Shown: positions 25,965 to 34,217, counted from the first letter of the stretch. The stretch is DNA of 64,000 nucleotides from Natribaculum luteum (GCF_023008545.1 NZ_CP095397.1:1426001-1490000); one strand, 5' to 3'. Translations and numbers: made by a program. Notes: generated from the sequence alone by a model not told the origin.

Positions 25965-27137
25965 ATGCGCTGGAGATACAGAGAGACCGTTCTCACGCTG
26001 AGTACGCTGGCCTTCTTCGCGACGATGGTCGCCAGACTGGCGATCAGCCCGGTCGTGCCGGCGATCACCGACGAGTTCGGCATCTCGAACACGGTGATCG
26101 GAATCTCGCTTACGGGGCTGTGGATGTTTTACTTCCTCTCGCAGTTTCCCAGCGGCGTGTTCGCCGACCGGTACGGCGAACGATCCGTCATTCTCGTCTC
26201 CGTCGGCGGGACCGCGCTCGCGAGCCTGCTGCTCGCGCTCTCCCCCGTCTTTCCCGTCTTCGTGCTCAGTACCGTCGTTCTCGGTGCCTTCGCCGGGCTT
26301 CACTACAGCGTCGCGACCACGCTACTGACGCGCATCTACGACGACATCGGCACCGCGATCGGGGTCCACAACAGCGGTGGGCCGGCTGCCGGACTCGTCG
26401 CGCCGGTCGTCGCGGCGTGGATCGGCGTCCGGTACGGCTGGCGGCTCGCGATCGCGATCGGCGTCGCCACCGCCGTTCCCATCTTCGTCCTGTTCGCCTG
26501 GCGCGTCCGCCCGACCGAGCCGCGCCGCCCCGACCAGCCGATGCGCGAGCGGTTCGAACTCGAGTCGGTCCTCGAACTGCTCTCGCGGCCGAAGATCGCC
26601 TTTACCGTCTGTCTGGCCGTCGCCGGGGCGTTCGTCTGGCAGGCGACTGCCTCGTTTCTCCCGACGTTTCTCGTGGACCACCGCGGCCAGGCGGAGACGA
26701 CCGCCGGCGTCGTCTTCTCGGCGTACTTCGTCGTCCAGGCGATCACGCAGGTCGGCGTCGGCGCGGTGTCAGACCGGTACGGACGCGATGTCGCGACTGC
26801 AGGCTGTATGATCCTCGCCGCGTCCGGGTTCGTCCTGTTGATCGCCGTTCCTGGCGTCCTTGCGGTCGGGGCCGCCGTCTTGCTGATCGGCACGGGCCTT
26901 GGCTGGGGCGCGGCGCTGTTGCCCCGGTTCATGGACGAACTCTCCGAAGCCGAACGCGGGGCCGGCTTCGGGCTCGTCCGAACCGTCTACGGCGTCGTCG
27001 GCTCTGTCGGTTCCGTCGCGACGGGGTTCGTGGCGGACGTCTTCGGCTGGGGCGTCTCCTTCGGCGTCCTCGCGACGCTGCTCGCGCTCGCGTTCGTCGC
27101 TCTCGTCGTGAACCGGGCGTTCTCGCTCGGTTACTGA
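25965..27137 (+). CDS. Major facilitator superfamily transporter
   Basis: A 390-aa carrier with twelve predicted helices. Motif A between helices 2 and 3 reads GVFADRYGERSV, with a weaker copy between helices 8 and 9 (GAVSDRYGRDVATAG). The proline/glycine-rich motif C-like segment is HNSGGPAAGLVAPVVAAWIG. Helix starts include VLTLSTLAFFATMVAR and WMFYFLSQFPSG. The substrate cannot be predicted. The ATG follows a 200-bp promoter region shared with the divergent asparaginase gene. It ends in a 7-bp overlap with the convergent DCC gene. Confidence 0.92.
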   Translation: MRWRYRETVLTLSTLAFFATMVARLAISPVVPAITDEFGISNTVIGISLTGLWMFYFLSQFPSGVFADRYGERSVILVSVGGTALASLLLALSPVFPVFVLSTVVLGAFAGLHYSVATTLLTRIYDDIGTAIGVHNSGGPAAGLVAPVVAAWIGVRYGWRLAIAIGVATAVPIFVLFAWRVRPTEPRRPDQPMRERFELESVLELLSRPKIAFTVCLAVAGAFVWQATASFLPTFLVDHRGQAETTAGVVFSAYFVVQAITQVGVGAVSDRYGRDVATAGCMILAASGFVLLIAVPGVLAVGAAVLLIGTGLGWGAALLPRFMDELSEAERGAGFGLVRTVYGVVGSVGSVATGFVADVFGWGVSFGVLATLLALAFVALVVNRAFSLGY

Positions 27138-27520
27138 CCCTGCGACTCGCGACACGCCGGCGGCTCCCGGTGAAAGAGTCGTCCGAACAGCGCCCGGTGG
27201 TCGGCGACCTGTCGGTACAGCGGTTCGCGAACGCGCTCGTGACCGGGCAGCCGACGGAAGACCGCGACGGCGTACCGCGAGGGTGACTCGAGTCGCGAGA
27301 GGGTCTCCTCGATCGCCTCGCCACAGGAGTAGACGGCGTCGTCGGTCAGCAGGTGCGCACACTCCTCGTAGTCCGTCGGCAGGCGGGCGCGCTGGTCGGG
27401 CGTGAGTTCGGAGAAGCCGACGAGTTCGAACTCGCCGCGAGCGACGGCGTACTCCGCACTCCACGTACAGAAGCCGCAGTCGTCGTCGTAGACTAGCCGC
27501 GGCGAATGCTCGCGTCCCAT
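27131..27520 (-). CDS. DCC1-like thiol-disulfide oxidoreductase family protein
   Basis: A 129-aa protein of the DUF393/DCC family, named after the N-terminal D-x-x-C-x-x-C motif: LVYDDDCGFCTWSAEYA, residues 9-25. The rest, including FSELTPDQRARLP, VYSCGEAIEETLSRL and VFRRLPGHERVREPLYRQVADHR, matches the family pattern of a thioredoxin-like fold. The physiological partner is unknown. Start MGREHSPRL at 27520 puts the motif at the usual distance from the N-terminus. The last 7 bp overlap the end of the MFS gene on the other strand. Confidence 0.88.
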   Translation of the reverse strand: MGREHSPRLVYDDDCGFCTWSAEYAVARGEFELVGFSELTPDQRARLPTDYEECAHLLTDDAVYSCGEAIEETLSRLESPSRYAVAVFRRLPGHERVREPLYRQVADHRALFGRLFHREPPACRESQGQ

Positions 27521-27590
27521 ACCGAACGAACGGGCCGGGAATCCAAAAGCGCCCGTCTCGCTCGAGGCGACGGCAGCGTCGCTGGCGGAT

Positions 27591-27956
<366 letters not shown>

Positions 27957-28172
27957 AGACATTTTTGCCATCACGGTGGCGATTCCCGGAGACGCGTCTC
28001 TGCCGATCTCGAGTACCTACCGTTCGAGAAGTAGGTAGTACCTGCCGTCGAACGTCGGTCGACGATCGAAAATACGGCCAGACCCACTCGAGTCACCACG
28101 CCGTCGAACTACCGTGCTGACGTCCCGTCAGCGAGGACGGAGAACGTACCCTGCGGGCGATCCACTCTCTTC

Positions 28173-28256
28173 GTAACGCCTGCTGTCCGTCGTTCTCGGC
28201 GCAACCGCCGGCCAGCTTGCGGTTGCGCCGAGAATAGGTACAGCAGGCATTATCAC
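28173..28256 (-). repeat. Dispersed palindromic element, copy 2
   Basis: Left arm TAACGCCTGCTGTCCGTC, right arm GGTACAGCAGGCATTATCAC, with central stem TCTCGGCGCAACCGC and GCGGTTGCGCCGAGA. TCA in the right arm is the stop codon of the minus-strand gene at 28253. It is the most regular copy, with a stem of over 25 bp. The rest of the gap after ferredoxin (27957-28172) shows only a T-rich terminator. Confidence 0.85.
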
Positions 28257-28417
28257 TCGGCGCGGTCGACGTCGACCTGCTCTTTGAGCGCCTCGAGCCC
28301 GTCGGCCTCGGCGAGTTCCTGCAACCGCTCGCGGAAGTGTTCCTCACAGAGACCGACTCTGATACCCTCGGATTCAGCAGCGAAGGCGGCCTCGCGGTCG
28401 CAGTAGTGGCAGTTCAT
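28253..28417 (-). CDS. Small conserved haloarchaeal protein with N-terminal CxxC (DUF6757-like)
   Basis: A 54-aa protein read directly from the sequence: MNCHYCDREAAFAAESEGIR at the N-terminus, VGLCEEHFRERLQELAEADG in the middle, and a helical KEQVDVDRAE end. The cysteines C3, C6 and C28 with H31 could bind zinc. I believe it belongs to DUF6757, a family of this length in haloarchaea, from memory only. The ATG at 28417 is followed by good coding bias. Its stop codon lies inside the right arm of a palindromic element. Function unknown. Confidence 0.75.
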   Translation of the reverse strand: MNCHYCDREAAFAAESEGIRVGLCEEHFRERLQELAEADGLEALKEQVDVDRAE

Positions 28418-28484
28418 ACCATTCCATAGTTGGTGAACCGGTTTGAACCCTCCGCTATCGGACGGCGCTACCGTCAGGCGTGGG

Positions 28485-28606
28485 TATAGTGCCCGGTGAA
28501 AGTCGTCGCGTACCCGATCACGAACATCGACAGCCAGCCTCGGTCTCGTTACCGAGGCTGGCCGCTTGGCTGTGATCGGGTGTAAATCGTTTCAACGGGT
28601 ACTATA
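28485..28606. repeat. 122-bp nearly perfect palindrome (MITE-like)
   Basis: Ends are TATAGTGCCCGGTGAAAG and TTTCAACGGGTACTATA. Inside, CCCGATCAC pairs with GTGATCGGG and CAGCCAGCCTCGGT with ACCGAGGCTGG, around a 6-nt loop CTCGTT. The pairing covers almost the whole length, with small bulges. It contains no ORF. The right end overlaps the stop codon (TAG, 28602-28604) of the PHP gene. Confidence 0.85.
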
Positions 28607-29372
28607 ATTCGAGCCGTCGGTACGCCGCCTCCGAGAGGCCGGCGAGGCCGAGTCGATCGTCGTGGGCGTCGCTGCCGCCGGTGACGAGCAGTCCGTTGCG
28701 GTCGATCGCCCGCTCGATCGGTTCGCAGTCGACGTCCCGGTCGTAGGCGTAGTGGCGTTCGACCGCGTCGAGGTCACTCGTTAACTCGAGTGCGCGCGCC
28801 GGGTCGCGGTACCGCAGCGGGTGGGCGAGCGAGACGACAGTGCAGGCCTCCGAGAGGACGCGTCGTCCTCGCTCGAACGACGGGACCTCCTGTGGTACGT
28901 AACAGGGCTCGCCGAACCCGATGAGCTGGTCGAACGCGTCCTGGTAGTCGTACCCTGACTCGGGGTGGTCGGCGATCGCTCGCGCGACGTGTGGCCGGCC
29001 GAACCCCGGCTCCACGTCGACCTCGAGATCGATCCCCAGCCGATCCTCAACGCAGTCGACGATCGTGCGACCGCGTTCTTTCCGATTTCGCTGGACATCT
29101 TCGACCGTCCGTTCGAGCGCAGCCGTGGGTGTGACGCCGTAGCCGAGCAGGTCCACCCGATCACCTTCGGGAGGCTCGACGCGGAGTTCGATCCCGTGGA
29201 CGATCGTCACGCCGTCGCGCTCGACGACCGGGTCCGAGAGCGGCTGCAGCCGATCGTGATCTGTGAGTGCGACGACCGAGACGCCGGCGCGCCGCGCCGC
29301 GTCGGGGACGTCCTCGAACTCGAGCGTGCCGTCCGACCGGGTCGTATGGACGTGGAGATCGGCGTAGGGCAT
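28602..29372 (-). CDS. PHP domain metal-dependent phosphoesterase
   Basis: The 256-aa protein starts MPYADLHVHTTRSDGTLEFED, with the first PHP metal motif HVHTTRSDG at 7-15. Other metal ligands appear in VALTDHDRL (residues about 34-42), GIELRVE, RPHVARAI, SLAHPLRY and a C-terminal GGSDAHDDR. This is the layout of YciV/RNase AM-like PHP proteins, which hydrolyse 3',5'-nucleoside bisphosphates or short RNA. The substrate here is unproven. Start at 29372 is set by the motif position. Its 3' end is overlapped by the 122-bp palindrome. Confidence 0.9.
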   Translation of the reverse strand: MPYADLHVHTTRSDGTLEFEDVPDAARRAGVSVVALTDHDRLQPLSDPVVERDGVTIVHGIELRVEPPEGDRVDLLGYGVTPTAALERTVEDVQRNRKERGRTIVDCVEDRLGIDLEVDVEPGFGRPHVARAIADHPESGYDYQDAFDQLIGFGEPCYVPQEVPSFERGRRVLSEACTVVSLAHPLRYRDPARALELTSDLDAVERHYAYDRDVDCEPIERAIDRNGLLVTGGSDAHDDRLGLAGLSEAAYRRLEL

Positions 29373-29494
29373 GTTCGTCTCGAGCGTCGGACACCGTATA
29401 GCCGTTATCACTCGAGCGTGCTGTCACGGCCCATTCTAGGACGATTAAGGGAAGAAAGGACACTCCCAGTCCTAAAGAACGTCTATGGACAATG

Positions 29495-29502
29495 TTTATA
29501 AT
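29495..29502 (+). promoter_or_regulatory. TATA box of the DUF5789-like gene
   Basis: TTTATAAT lies 25 nt before the ATG at 29528. It shows that the frame start at 29492 is upstream of transcription and not a real start. Confidence 0.7.
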
Positions 29503-29527
29503 TATCGTTCACGACTGTTCGCGTGTA

Positions 29528-29815
29528 ATGCTGCTCAATGGCACCGGCGAGGTCATCGACGACCACGAGTACCCTGCGACTACCGAGGAACTGATCGAGA
29601 CGTGCGGCGAGCACCGTCTCGAACTCCCGAACGGGACCGAAACGGTCGAAGAGGTACTCGGCCGCCTCGAATCCGAGACGTTCGAGTCGCCGGAAGACGC
29701 CCGCTTTGCGGTCTACTCCGCGGTGAGCGACAAGGCCGTCGGCCGCGTCGGCTACAGCGACCGCGACCCGACGCCGCTCGGGAGCCCGTACGCCCCCGAC
29801 GCGATGTCGTTCTAG
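29528..29815 (+). CDS. Conserved haloarchaeal protein (DUF5789-like)
   Basis: A 95-aa acidic protein: LLNGTGEVIDDHEYPATTEEL, LELPNGTETVEEVLGRLESE, FAVYSAVSDKAVGRVGYSDR and DPTPLGSPYAPD. I recall this pattern as DUF5789, confined to halophilic archaea. A small alpha/beta fold is likely; no function is known. It is leaderless, with the TATA box at 29495. A T-rich run (CTCTTTTCATT) follows the stop. The gene is isolated, between a divergent PHP gene and a convergent DUF5784 gene. Confidence 0.8.
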   Translation: MLLNGTGEVIDDHEYPATTEELIETCGEHRLELPNGTETVEEVLGRLESETFESPEDARFAVYSAVSDKAVGRVGYSDRDPTPLGSPYAPDAMSF

Positions 29816-29924
29816 GCGTCTCGTCTCTTTTCATTGGCCGAACCGATCGTCCCGATAGCTGCTGCTCGTGCGTGCGGTTTCGCCCGTCTTGACGGCTCGA
29901 GTGCCTGCTCGTACTTGGGCAGTA

Positions 29925-30932
29925 TCAGTCGACGAACTCGATCGCGTCGGCTAGCTCGAGTGGCACCGATCCCTTGCTGTAGCCCTCGACTCGCCCGTTC
30001 GGTCGGGCGCGGTAGACGACGGCCGGCCGGTGACGGACGTCGGGTCGTTCGTCGCGGACGGCGGCCCAGGCGTCGTCACGGAAACTCGAGCAGTCGACGA
30101 ACAGGGTCGCGCCGCCGCCGTGTTCGGCGAGCTGGCCGTTAGTCTTGGTCTCGGCGGTGTCCCGGACGGCGGCCACGGGACCGGCGGCGGCGCGGTTCGC
30201 CGGCGGCTGGGGGCGCGTGACCTCGACCAAGACGTTCGTCTCGTCGTCGGTCGCCCGGAAGTCGAGCGAGTGTCCGGTCGTCACCTCGATCTCGGGGACG
30301 ACGTCGTAGCCCGCGTCGACGAGGACCTTCGCCGCGACGAACTCGCCCATCGCGGCGCTCATGCGCACGCGGTCGACGTGGTCGCTGGTGCCGAGTTTCC
30401 CCGACATGACGTGTCGGTACTCGTCGAGTGTGCCGGTCGAGAGGAACTCCTCGAAGAAGCGAGTCGCCTCCCGGCGGCCGGCGTCGGGGAAGCCGGCGGC
30501 GTGCTCGCGAAAGAACGCCCGGGTCGACTCTCGGCCGTCTTTCGACATGAACACGGGGAGGAAGTACCACGAGAGGTGCGGGTAGTCTGCAAGCCACGGG
30601 TCGCCGTCGTGGAGGTCGGCGAGCAGTTCGCGCTGGGCCCATCTCGAGACGTGGTAGGGAATCTCACGCCAGCCGTACTTGTCGGTCTTCCAGAGCGCAC
30701 TCGGCGTCTCGGTGTTGCCCATCCAGTAGGCCTCGTCGTCCCGGCGGGCGAACAGCGCGACGTCGCCGTTTTGCATCTCGAAGCGGTGTGTCTCCCACCC
30801 ACCGTTGACGTCGAACTGGGGGGAGACGGCGCGTGCGCCGATGTTGCTCCGGAGCGGCTGGAGAATCTCTCGTCGAACCCGTTGCTCGCTCCACGACTGG
30901 GGCGAGTATCGAAAGCGAAGCGGCCGTGCCAC
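29925..30932 (-). CDS. Conserved haloarchaeal protein with a possible PD-(D/E)XK core (DUF5784-like)
   Basis: The 335-aa protein starts at GTG (VARPLRFRYSPQSWSE). Segments such as DVALFARRDDEAYWMGNTETP, SWYFLPVFMSKDGRESTRAF and GKLGTSDHVDRVRMSAAMGEF match the DUF5784 pattern I remember from haloarchaea. The C-terminal region VVPEIEVTTGHSLDFRA followed by TNVLVEVTRP has the E-D-ExT spacing of a nuclease-like PD-(D/E)XK fold. The next segment, VAAVRDTAETKTNGQL, would fit the helix after it. A nuclease activity is inference only. Reading further upstream would run through the promoter of the neighbouring gene, so the GTG at 30932 is preferred. Confidence 0.8.
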   Translation of the reverse strand: MARPLRFRYSPQSWSEQRVRREILQPLRSNIGARAVSPQFDVNGGWETHRFEMQNGDVALFARRDDEAYWMGNTETPSALWKTDKYGWREIPYHVSRWAQRELLADLHDGDPWLADYPHLSWYFLPVFMSKDGRESTRAFFREHAAGFPDAGRREATRFFEEFLSTGTLDEYRHVMSGKLGTSDHVDRVRMSAAMGEFVAAKVLVDAGYDVVPEIEVTTGHSLDFRATDDETNVLVEVTRPQPPANRAAAGPVAAVRDTAETKTNGQLAEHGGGATLFVDCSSFRDDAWAAVRDERPDVRHRPAVVYRARPNGRVEGYSKGSVPLELADAIEFVD

Positions 30933-31038
30933 GGTCGTTCGTAGGCACGGCGGCGTGATACGTCTTCCGTCCGTGCACGCATCATGAACAACCGTTACAT
31001 TGATAAGCGCTAGCTTCCAATCTATGGGTGTATCTACC

Positions 31039-31212
31039 ATGTCAATGGGTGCCTATGACGAAGACGAACACGAGCGCCGTGAGAAACAGGCCTCGAAAGT
31101 CGACACCGACTTCGACGACGAGCGGACGATCTATCACGGGAAAGTCGAGTACGACTCCGGCGACTCTGCAGAGGCGCTCCTGAACAAGTTCGAGGAGATC
31201 AAGTCGAACTAG
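31039..31212 (+). CDS. Small conserved haloarchaeal protein (DUF5786-like)
   Basis: A 57-aa very acidic protein: MSMGAYDEDEHERREKQASK, then DFDDERTIYHGKVEYDSGDS and AEALLNKFEEIKSN. This matches DUF5786 as I remember it, a family of this exact length in halophiles. Function unknown. An ATG five codons upstream (31024) is also possible, with TTGATAA at 31000-31006 as TATA-like sequence. I chose 31039 because the family begins MSMGAYDE. The stop codon TAG overlaps the stop of the convergent membrane-protein gene through a shared CTAG. Confidence 0.85.
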   Translation: MSMGAYDEDEHERREKQASKVDTDFDDERTIYHGKVEYDSGDSAEALLNKFEEIKSN

Positions 31213-31910
31213 GTGCCGATTTCTCGTCCCTGCGTGCGTACGGAAAGCACCGTCGCTGCAGTCACTGCCACGACGTGGCCGACGAGCGCCACCAGTAACA
31301 CCGGCTGGTCTGTGACGAACGGCACCAGCAGCAACTGCGTGGCGGCGAAGACGACGTTCAGTGCGTCGACGCGCCGGTAGCGACGCGTCGTCTCGGCGTC
31401 GAAACTGTACGAGACCGCCCGCCAGACGCCGGTCACGCTCGCCCACCAGCTCGCACCGATGCGATAGACGAGATCCCAGCAGACGAGCAACGTCACGTAG
31501 ACGACGGCGATCGGCGGCTCGGGGCCGAACAGGGTGACCACGAGCGACTCGCCGGTGGTCCGCGGATCGTAGACGAACAGGTACGTGACGAACGCGACGT
31601 ACGCCAGCACGCCGAGGACGACCTCGAGTCCCGACCCGAACAGGAGTCGCCGGTACGTCGTCGGCATCGGAAGCGTGCGCACGGTCCGGCTAAACCGGAG
31701 CATGAGCCAGCTGCCGGTGACGGCAACCACGACGGCGACCGTCCCCGCGATCGCCGCCGTCCAGAGGTCGTAGATCGCCGCGAGCCCCAGGATAATCCCC
31801 TCGAACGCGACGAACTGGATCGCGAGTGCGACCCGTTCCGAGACGTCGACGCCGGGGATCGCACCGACCATGCTCTCGTAGACCCACGTCTCGCCGTACT
31901 CGACGTCCAT
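31209..31910 (-). CDS. Polytopic membrane protein of unknown function
   Basis: The 233-aa product has about six hydrophobic helices (VALAIQFVAFEGIILGLAAIY, IAGTVAVVVAVTGSWLMLRF, GLEVVLGVLAYVAFVTYLFV, PIAVVYVTLLVCWDLVYRIG, DALNVVFAATQLLLVPFV, LLVALVGHVVAVTAATVLSV). The N-terminus MDVEYGETWVYESMVGAIPG is soluble. No catalytic motif is visible and I recognise no named family. Its ATG overlaps the stop of the upstream NAD(P)-binding gene (TGATG), so the two are translationally coupled and may act together. Confidence 0.8.
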   Translation of the reverse strand: MDVEYGETWVYESMVGAIPGVDVSERVALAIQFVAFEGIILGLAAIYDLWTAAIAGTVAVVVAVTGSWLMLRFSRTVRTLPMPTTYRRLLFGSGLEVVLGVLAYVAFVTYLFVYDPRTTGESLVVTLFGPEPPIAVVYVTLLVCWDLVYRIGASWWASVTGVWRAVSYSFDAETTRRYRRVDALNVVFAATQLLLVPFVTDQPVLLVALVGHVVAVTAATVLSVRTQGREIGT

Positions 31911-32854
31911 CAGCGACTCGAGTCCGCTGGCGGTCGCTCGAGTTCGCCGACGCCGCCCTCGGCGGCCGATCGTTCCTCGCGGACGCGACGAACCGCCGTC
32001 TCGAACGGCGTCAGCTCCACGGGAACGAGCCGCTCGATTCGCGAGTCCGTGACGACGACCGGGTTCTCGAGTCCCTCGATCAGCGGGTGTGCGACCGACG
32101 CGGGGACGTCGGTGACGAGGTCGACCCAGTAGGCGGACAGTCGGGGAGACAGCACGGGAACCGGAACGATCAGCGGCGCACGCCCCTCGAAGATGCGAGC
32201 GACCGTGACCAGCATCTCCCGGTAGGTGAGCACGTCGGGACCGCCGATCTCGTAGGTCTCACCCGCAGTCTCCGGGACGTCGAGGATGCCGACGAGGTAG
32301 GCGATCACGTCGTCGACGGCGATCGGCTGACACGGCGTCTGCACCCACCGCGGCGTCACCATCACCGGCAGTCGCTTGACGAGCTGGCGGATCATCCGGA
32401 AGCTCGCGCTCCCGTCGCCGACGACGATCGCAGCCCGGAGGACGGTGAGTTCTGCGGTTCCGTCCGCGAGGATCGCCTCGACCTCGCGGCGCGAGCGGAG
32501 GTGTTCCGAGAGCCGGTCGCTGTCGTCGCCGAGCCCGCTGAGGTAGACGATCCGGTCGACCCCGGCCGCACTCGCAGCGCGCTCGAAGTTGTGTGCCGCC
32601 CGGCGGTCTCGCTCTTCGAACCCCGCGCCGCTACCCATCGAGTGGACGAGGTAGTAGGCGACGTCGATCCCCTCGAGGGCGTCCTCGAAGCTCCCCGGCT
32701 CGAGCAGGTCGCCCTCGAAGACGGTCACGTCAGCTGGCGGCTCGTAGCGTTCGGCGTCGCGGACGAGGACCGACACGTCGCGACCGGCCGCACAGAGTTC
32801 GGGGACGAGTCGGCTTCCGACGAAGCCGGTCGCGCCGGTGACGAGCGTTCGCAT
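31910..32854 (-). CDS. NAD(P)-binding Rossmann-fold protein (NmrA/atypical SDR type)
   Basis: A 314-aa protein with the dinucleotide-binding motif TGATGFVGSRLVPEL at 6-20. It continues with VTVFEGDLLEPGSFEDALEGIDVAYYLVHSMG, an atypical-SDR pattern with HSMG near the usual catalytic site. FERAASAAGVDRIVYLSGLG, VLRAAIVVGDGSASFRMIRQLVKRLPVM and the C-terminal substrate part with YEIGGPDVLTYREML follow. Such proteins include quinone/complex I assembly-like reductases and NAD(P)H sensors. The substrate is unknown. It is coupled to the membrane protein at 31209-31910 by a TGATG overlap. Confidence 0.88.
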   Translation of the reverse strand: MRTLVTGATGFVGSRLVPELCAAGRDVSVLVRDAERYEPPADVTVFEGDLLEPGSFEDALEGIDVAYYLVHSMGSGAGFEERDRRAAHNFERAASAAGVDRIVYLSGLGDDSDRLSEHLRSRREVEAILADGTAELTVLRAAIVVGDGSASFRMIRQLVKRLPVMVTPRWVQTPCQPIAVDDVIAYLVGILDVPETAGETYEIGGPDVLTYREMLVTVARIFEGRAPLIVPVPVLSPRLSAYWVDLVTDVPASVAHPLIEGLENPVVVTDSRIERLVPVELTPFETAVRRVREERSAAEGGVGELERPPADSSR

Positions 32855-32912
32855 ACCACGGCTAGGACACGCGTAGTCTTAAACAGGGGCTCGTCTGCCG
32901 ACGGCGACGCCG

Positions 32913-33812
32913 CTATCGGGACGACCGATCCGTTACGGCGTCCCATCCGGGCGTCGTCGGTGCGCCGCGGTCGTCTTCGATTCGCGTCGCCAGGTCGGAA
33001 TCTGGCGATTCGCCGTCGTCGCGGCGTCGCTCCCACTCGCAGATTGCCTCCCTGGCCCACGAGTCGGCCGCGAGCGCCCGTTCTTTCGCCCGCTCGTAGT
33101 GGTCGTCGGAGATCGCGAGCGTCCCGGGGCTCGAGGCGGCGGCGACGGCGACGAACTCTGCGCGGTCCGTTGCGGTCGACGCACCGCGGGCGATCCGGTC
33201 GACGACGCCTTCGAGGTCCGCGGGTCGAGGGTGGGTGAACACTTTACTCCCGATCGCCTGCCGACCGAGCAAGAGCCCGTCGGTCTCTCTGGGATCGGCG
33301 TCGCGAAGGCGGTCGCCGCCGAAGGCGTCCTCGACGCGCTCGCACTCGGTCTCCTGCTCGAGTGCGAGGTTGTGGGCGGGGTAGTCCGCACACTCCGCCG
33401 GGTAGCGATCGTCGTCGTGGATCCGACACTGCAGCGTCGTCGGATCGAGGAAGACGCAGGTCGGGAGCCACGACTCCGTCTCCCGGTCGAACGGTGCGAC
33501 CGGCTTCGGGGGCTTGCGGAGGCCGACGAAAAAGGCCGGCCGGCCGGCGATCGTCGCCACCCGTCGGCCGTCGATCTCGAGACCGTCCTCGTCGTCGGCC
33601 GCGTTCCACAGCCGTGGCGTCAGCGCGTCGGCGAGGCCCGTCTCGAGGAACGCTCGAACTTCGTCGCGAGCCAGCGGGACGAGGTTGTGCGTCTCGTCGA
33701 GGGGATCTCGTGGCCCACGGCGTTCGTGATCGATCGCCTCGCGTCCCTCGGCTGCGAGGAGCGGCCGCCAGTCGATACAACACCCTGCACAGCCCTCGCA
33801 GTGGACGTCCAT
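32913..33812 (-). CDS. YkgJ family cysteine-cluster protein
   Basis: The 299-aa protein begins MDVHCEGCAGCCIDWRPLL, a C-x2-C-x2-CC cluster, with later cysteines in WLPTCVFLDPTTLQCRIHDD and PAECADYPAHNLAL. This is the YkgJ/FliB-like metal-cluster pattern (zinc or iron-sulfur). The C-terminal about 130 residues, beyond the family core, are specific to haloarchaea. Function unknown. Start MDVHCEGC at 33812 places the cluster at the very N-terminus as in relatives. An oppositely transcribed small gene starts 80 bp upstream, so this is a divergent promoter pair. Confidence 0.87.
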   Translation of the reverse strand: MDVHCEGCAGCCIDWRPLLAAEGREAIDHERRGPRDPLDETHNLVPLARDEVRAFLETGLADALTPRLWNAADDEDGLEIDGRRVATIAGRPAFFVGLRKPPKPVAPFDRETESWLPTCVFLDPTTLQCRIHDDDRYPAECADYPAHNLALEQETECERVEDAFGGDRLRDADPRETDGLLLGRQAIGSKVFTHPRPADLEGVVDRIARGASTATDRAEFVAVAAASSPGTLAISDDHYERAKERALAADSWAREAICEWERRRDDGESPDSDLATRIEDDRGAPTTPGWDAVTDRSSR

Positions 33813-33891
33813 GGTTCGTCGTACGATTGACACCTCCTTAACGTCCACGCAACGGGGAACGCCTTTCACCGCTCGAGACCGACACTCGCAC

Positions 33892-34128
33892 ATGGCAAAG
33901 CAGTCCTGCGACGGCTGTGGCCGAACGATCTCGGTCGCCGGCGGCATCGCCAACATCTGGACGTTCGGCCGGAACGCCGGGAGCGAGACCACGGGGATGA
34001 CCCTCGAGTTCGAGGACGGGACGAGCTATCTGCTGTGCTTTCCGTGCATCGAGTCGCTCCCGGAGCACCCGACCGCCGACGACGTCGACGCGCTCGAGCC
34101 GTACGATCCGGACGAGGAGTCGGTCTAG
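33892..34128 (+). CDS. Small CxxC protein conserved in haloarchaea (DUF7561-like)
   Basis: A 78-aa protein: MAKQSCDGCGRTISVAGGIA, ANIWTFGRNAGSETTGMTLE, and YLLCFPCIESLPEHPTADD. The two CxxC pairs (C6/C9 and C49/C52) probably bind one zinc ion. It looks like the DUF7561 family I remember. Function unknown. Its stop lies 2 bp from the end of the convergent tRNA-like gene, so the two transcripts meet there. Confidence 0.82.
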   Translation: MAKQSCDGCGRTISVAGGIANIWTFGRNAGSETTGMTLEFEDGTSYLLCFPCIESLPEHPTADDVDALEPYDPDEESV

Positions 34129-34130
34129 GC

Positions 34131-34217
34131 GGAAGGGGTGGGATTCGAACGCCACGAGGCCGGAGGCCGCCGTGGGCCAGGTGGCACCACGGTGCTCTAC
34201 CACTGAGCTACCCTTCC
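34131..34217 (-). tRNA. Irregular tRNA-like gene, candidate anticodon GCC (Gly), possibly a pseudo-tRNA
   Basis: On the minus strand, the acceptor stem GGAAGGG pairs with CCCTTCC, the D arm is GCTCAGTGGTAGAGC and the T loop is TTCGAAT. An anticodon stem CCGTG/CACGG holds GTGCCA, which gives U33 and a GCC anticodon. The piece has three oddities. The anticodon loop is six bases too long (GCC-ACCT-GGC can pair further). A 14-nt GGCC-TCC-GGCC hairpin replaces a short variable loop. The T stem has one extra base (GTGGCG against CCCAC). Length is 87 nt and no CCA is encoded. It does not look like any standard haloarchaeal tRNA I know, so it may be intron-bearing, foreign or decayed. Confidence 0.55.

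Noticed and set aside
28485-28606. CRISPR repeat or spacer array
   Set aside because: There is a single palindromic unit without repeated spacers or cas genes; no array was found anywhere in the window.
31000-31038. Start of the DUF5786-like gene at TTG 31000
   Set aside because: It would overlap the TATA-like element; family length and N-terminus fit ATG 31039 (or at most ATG 31024).
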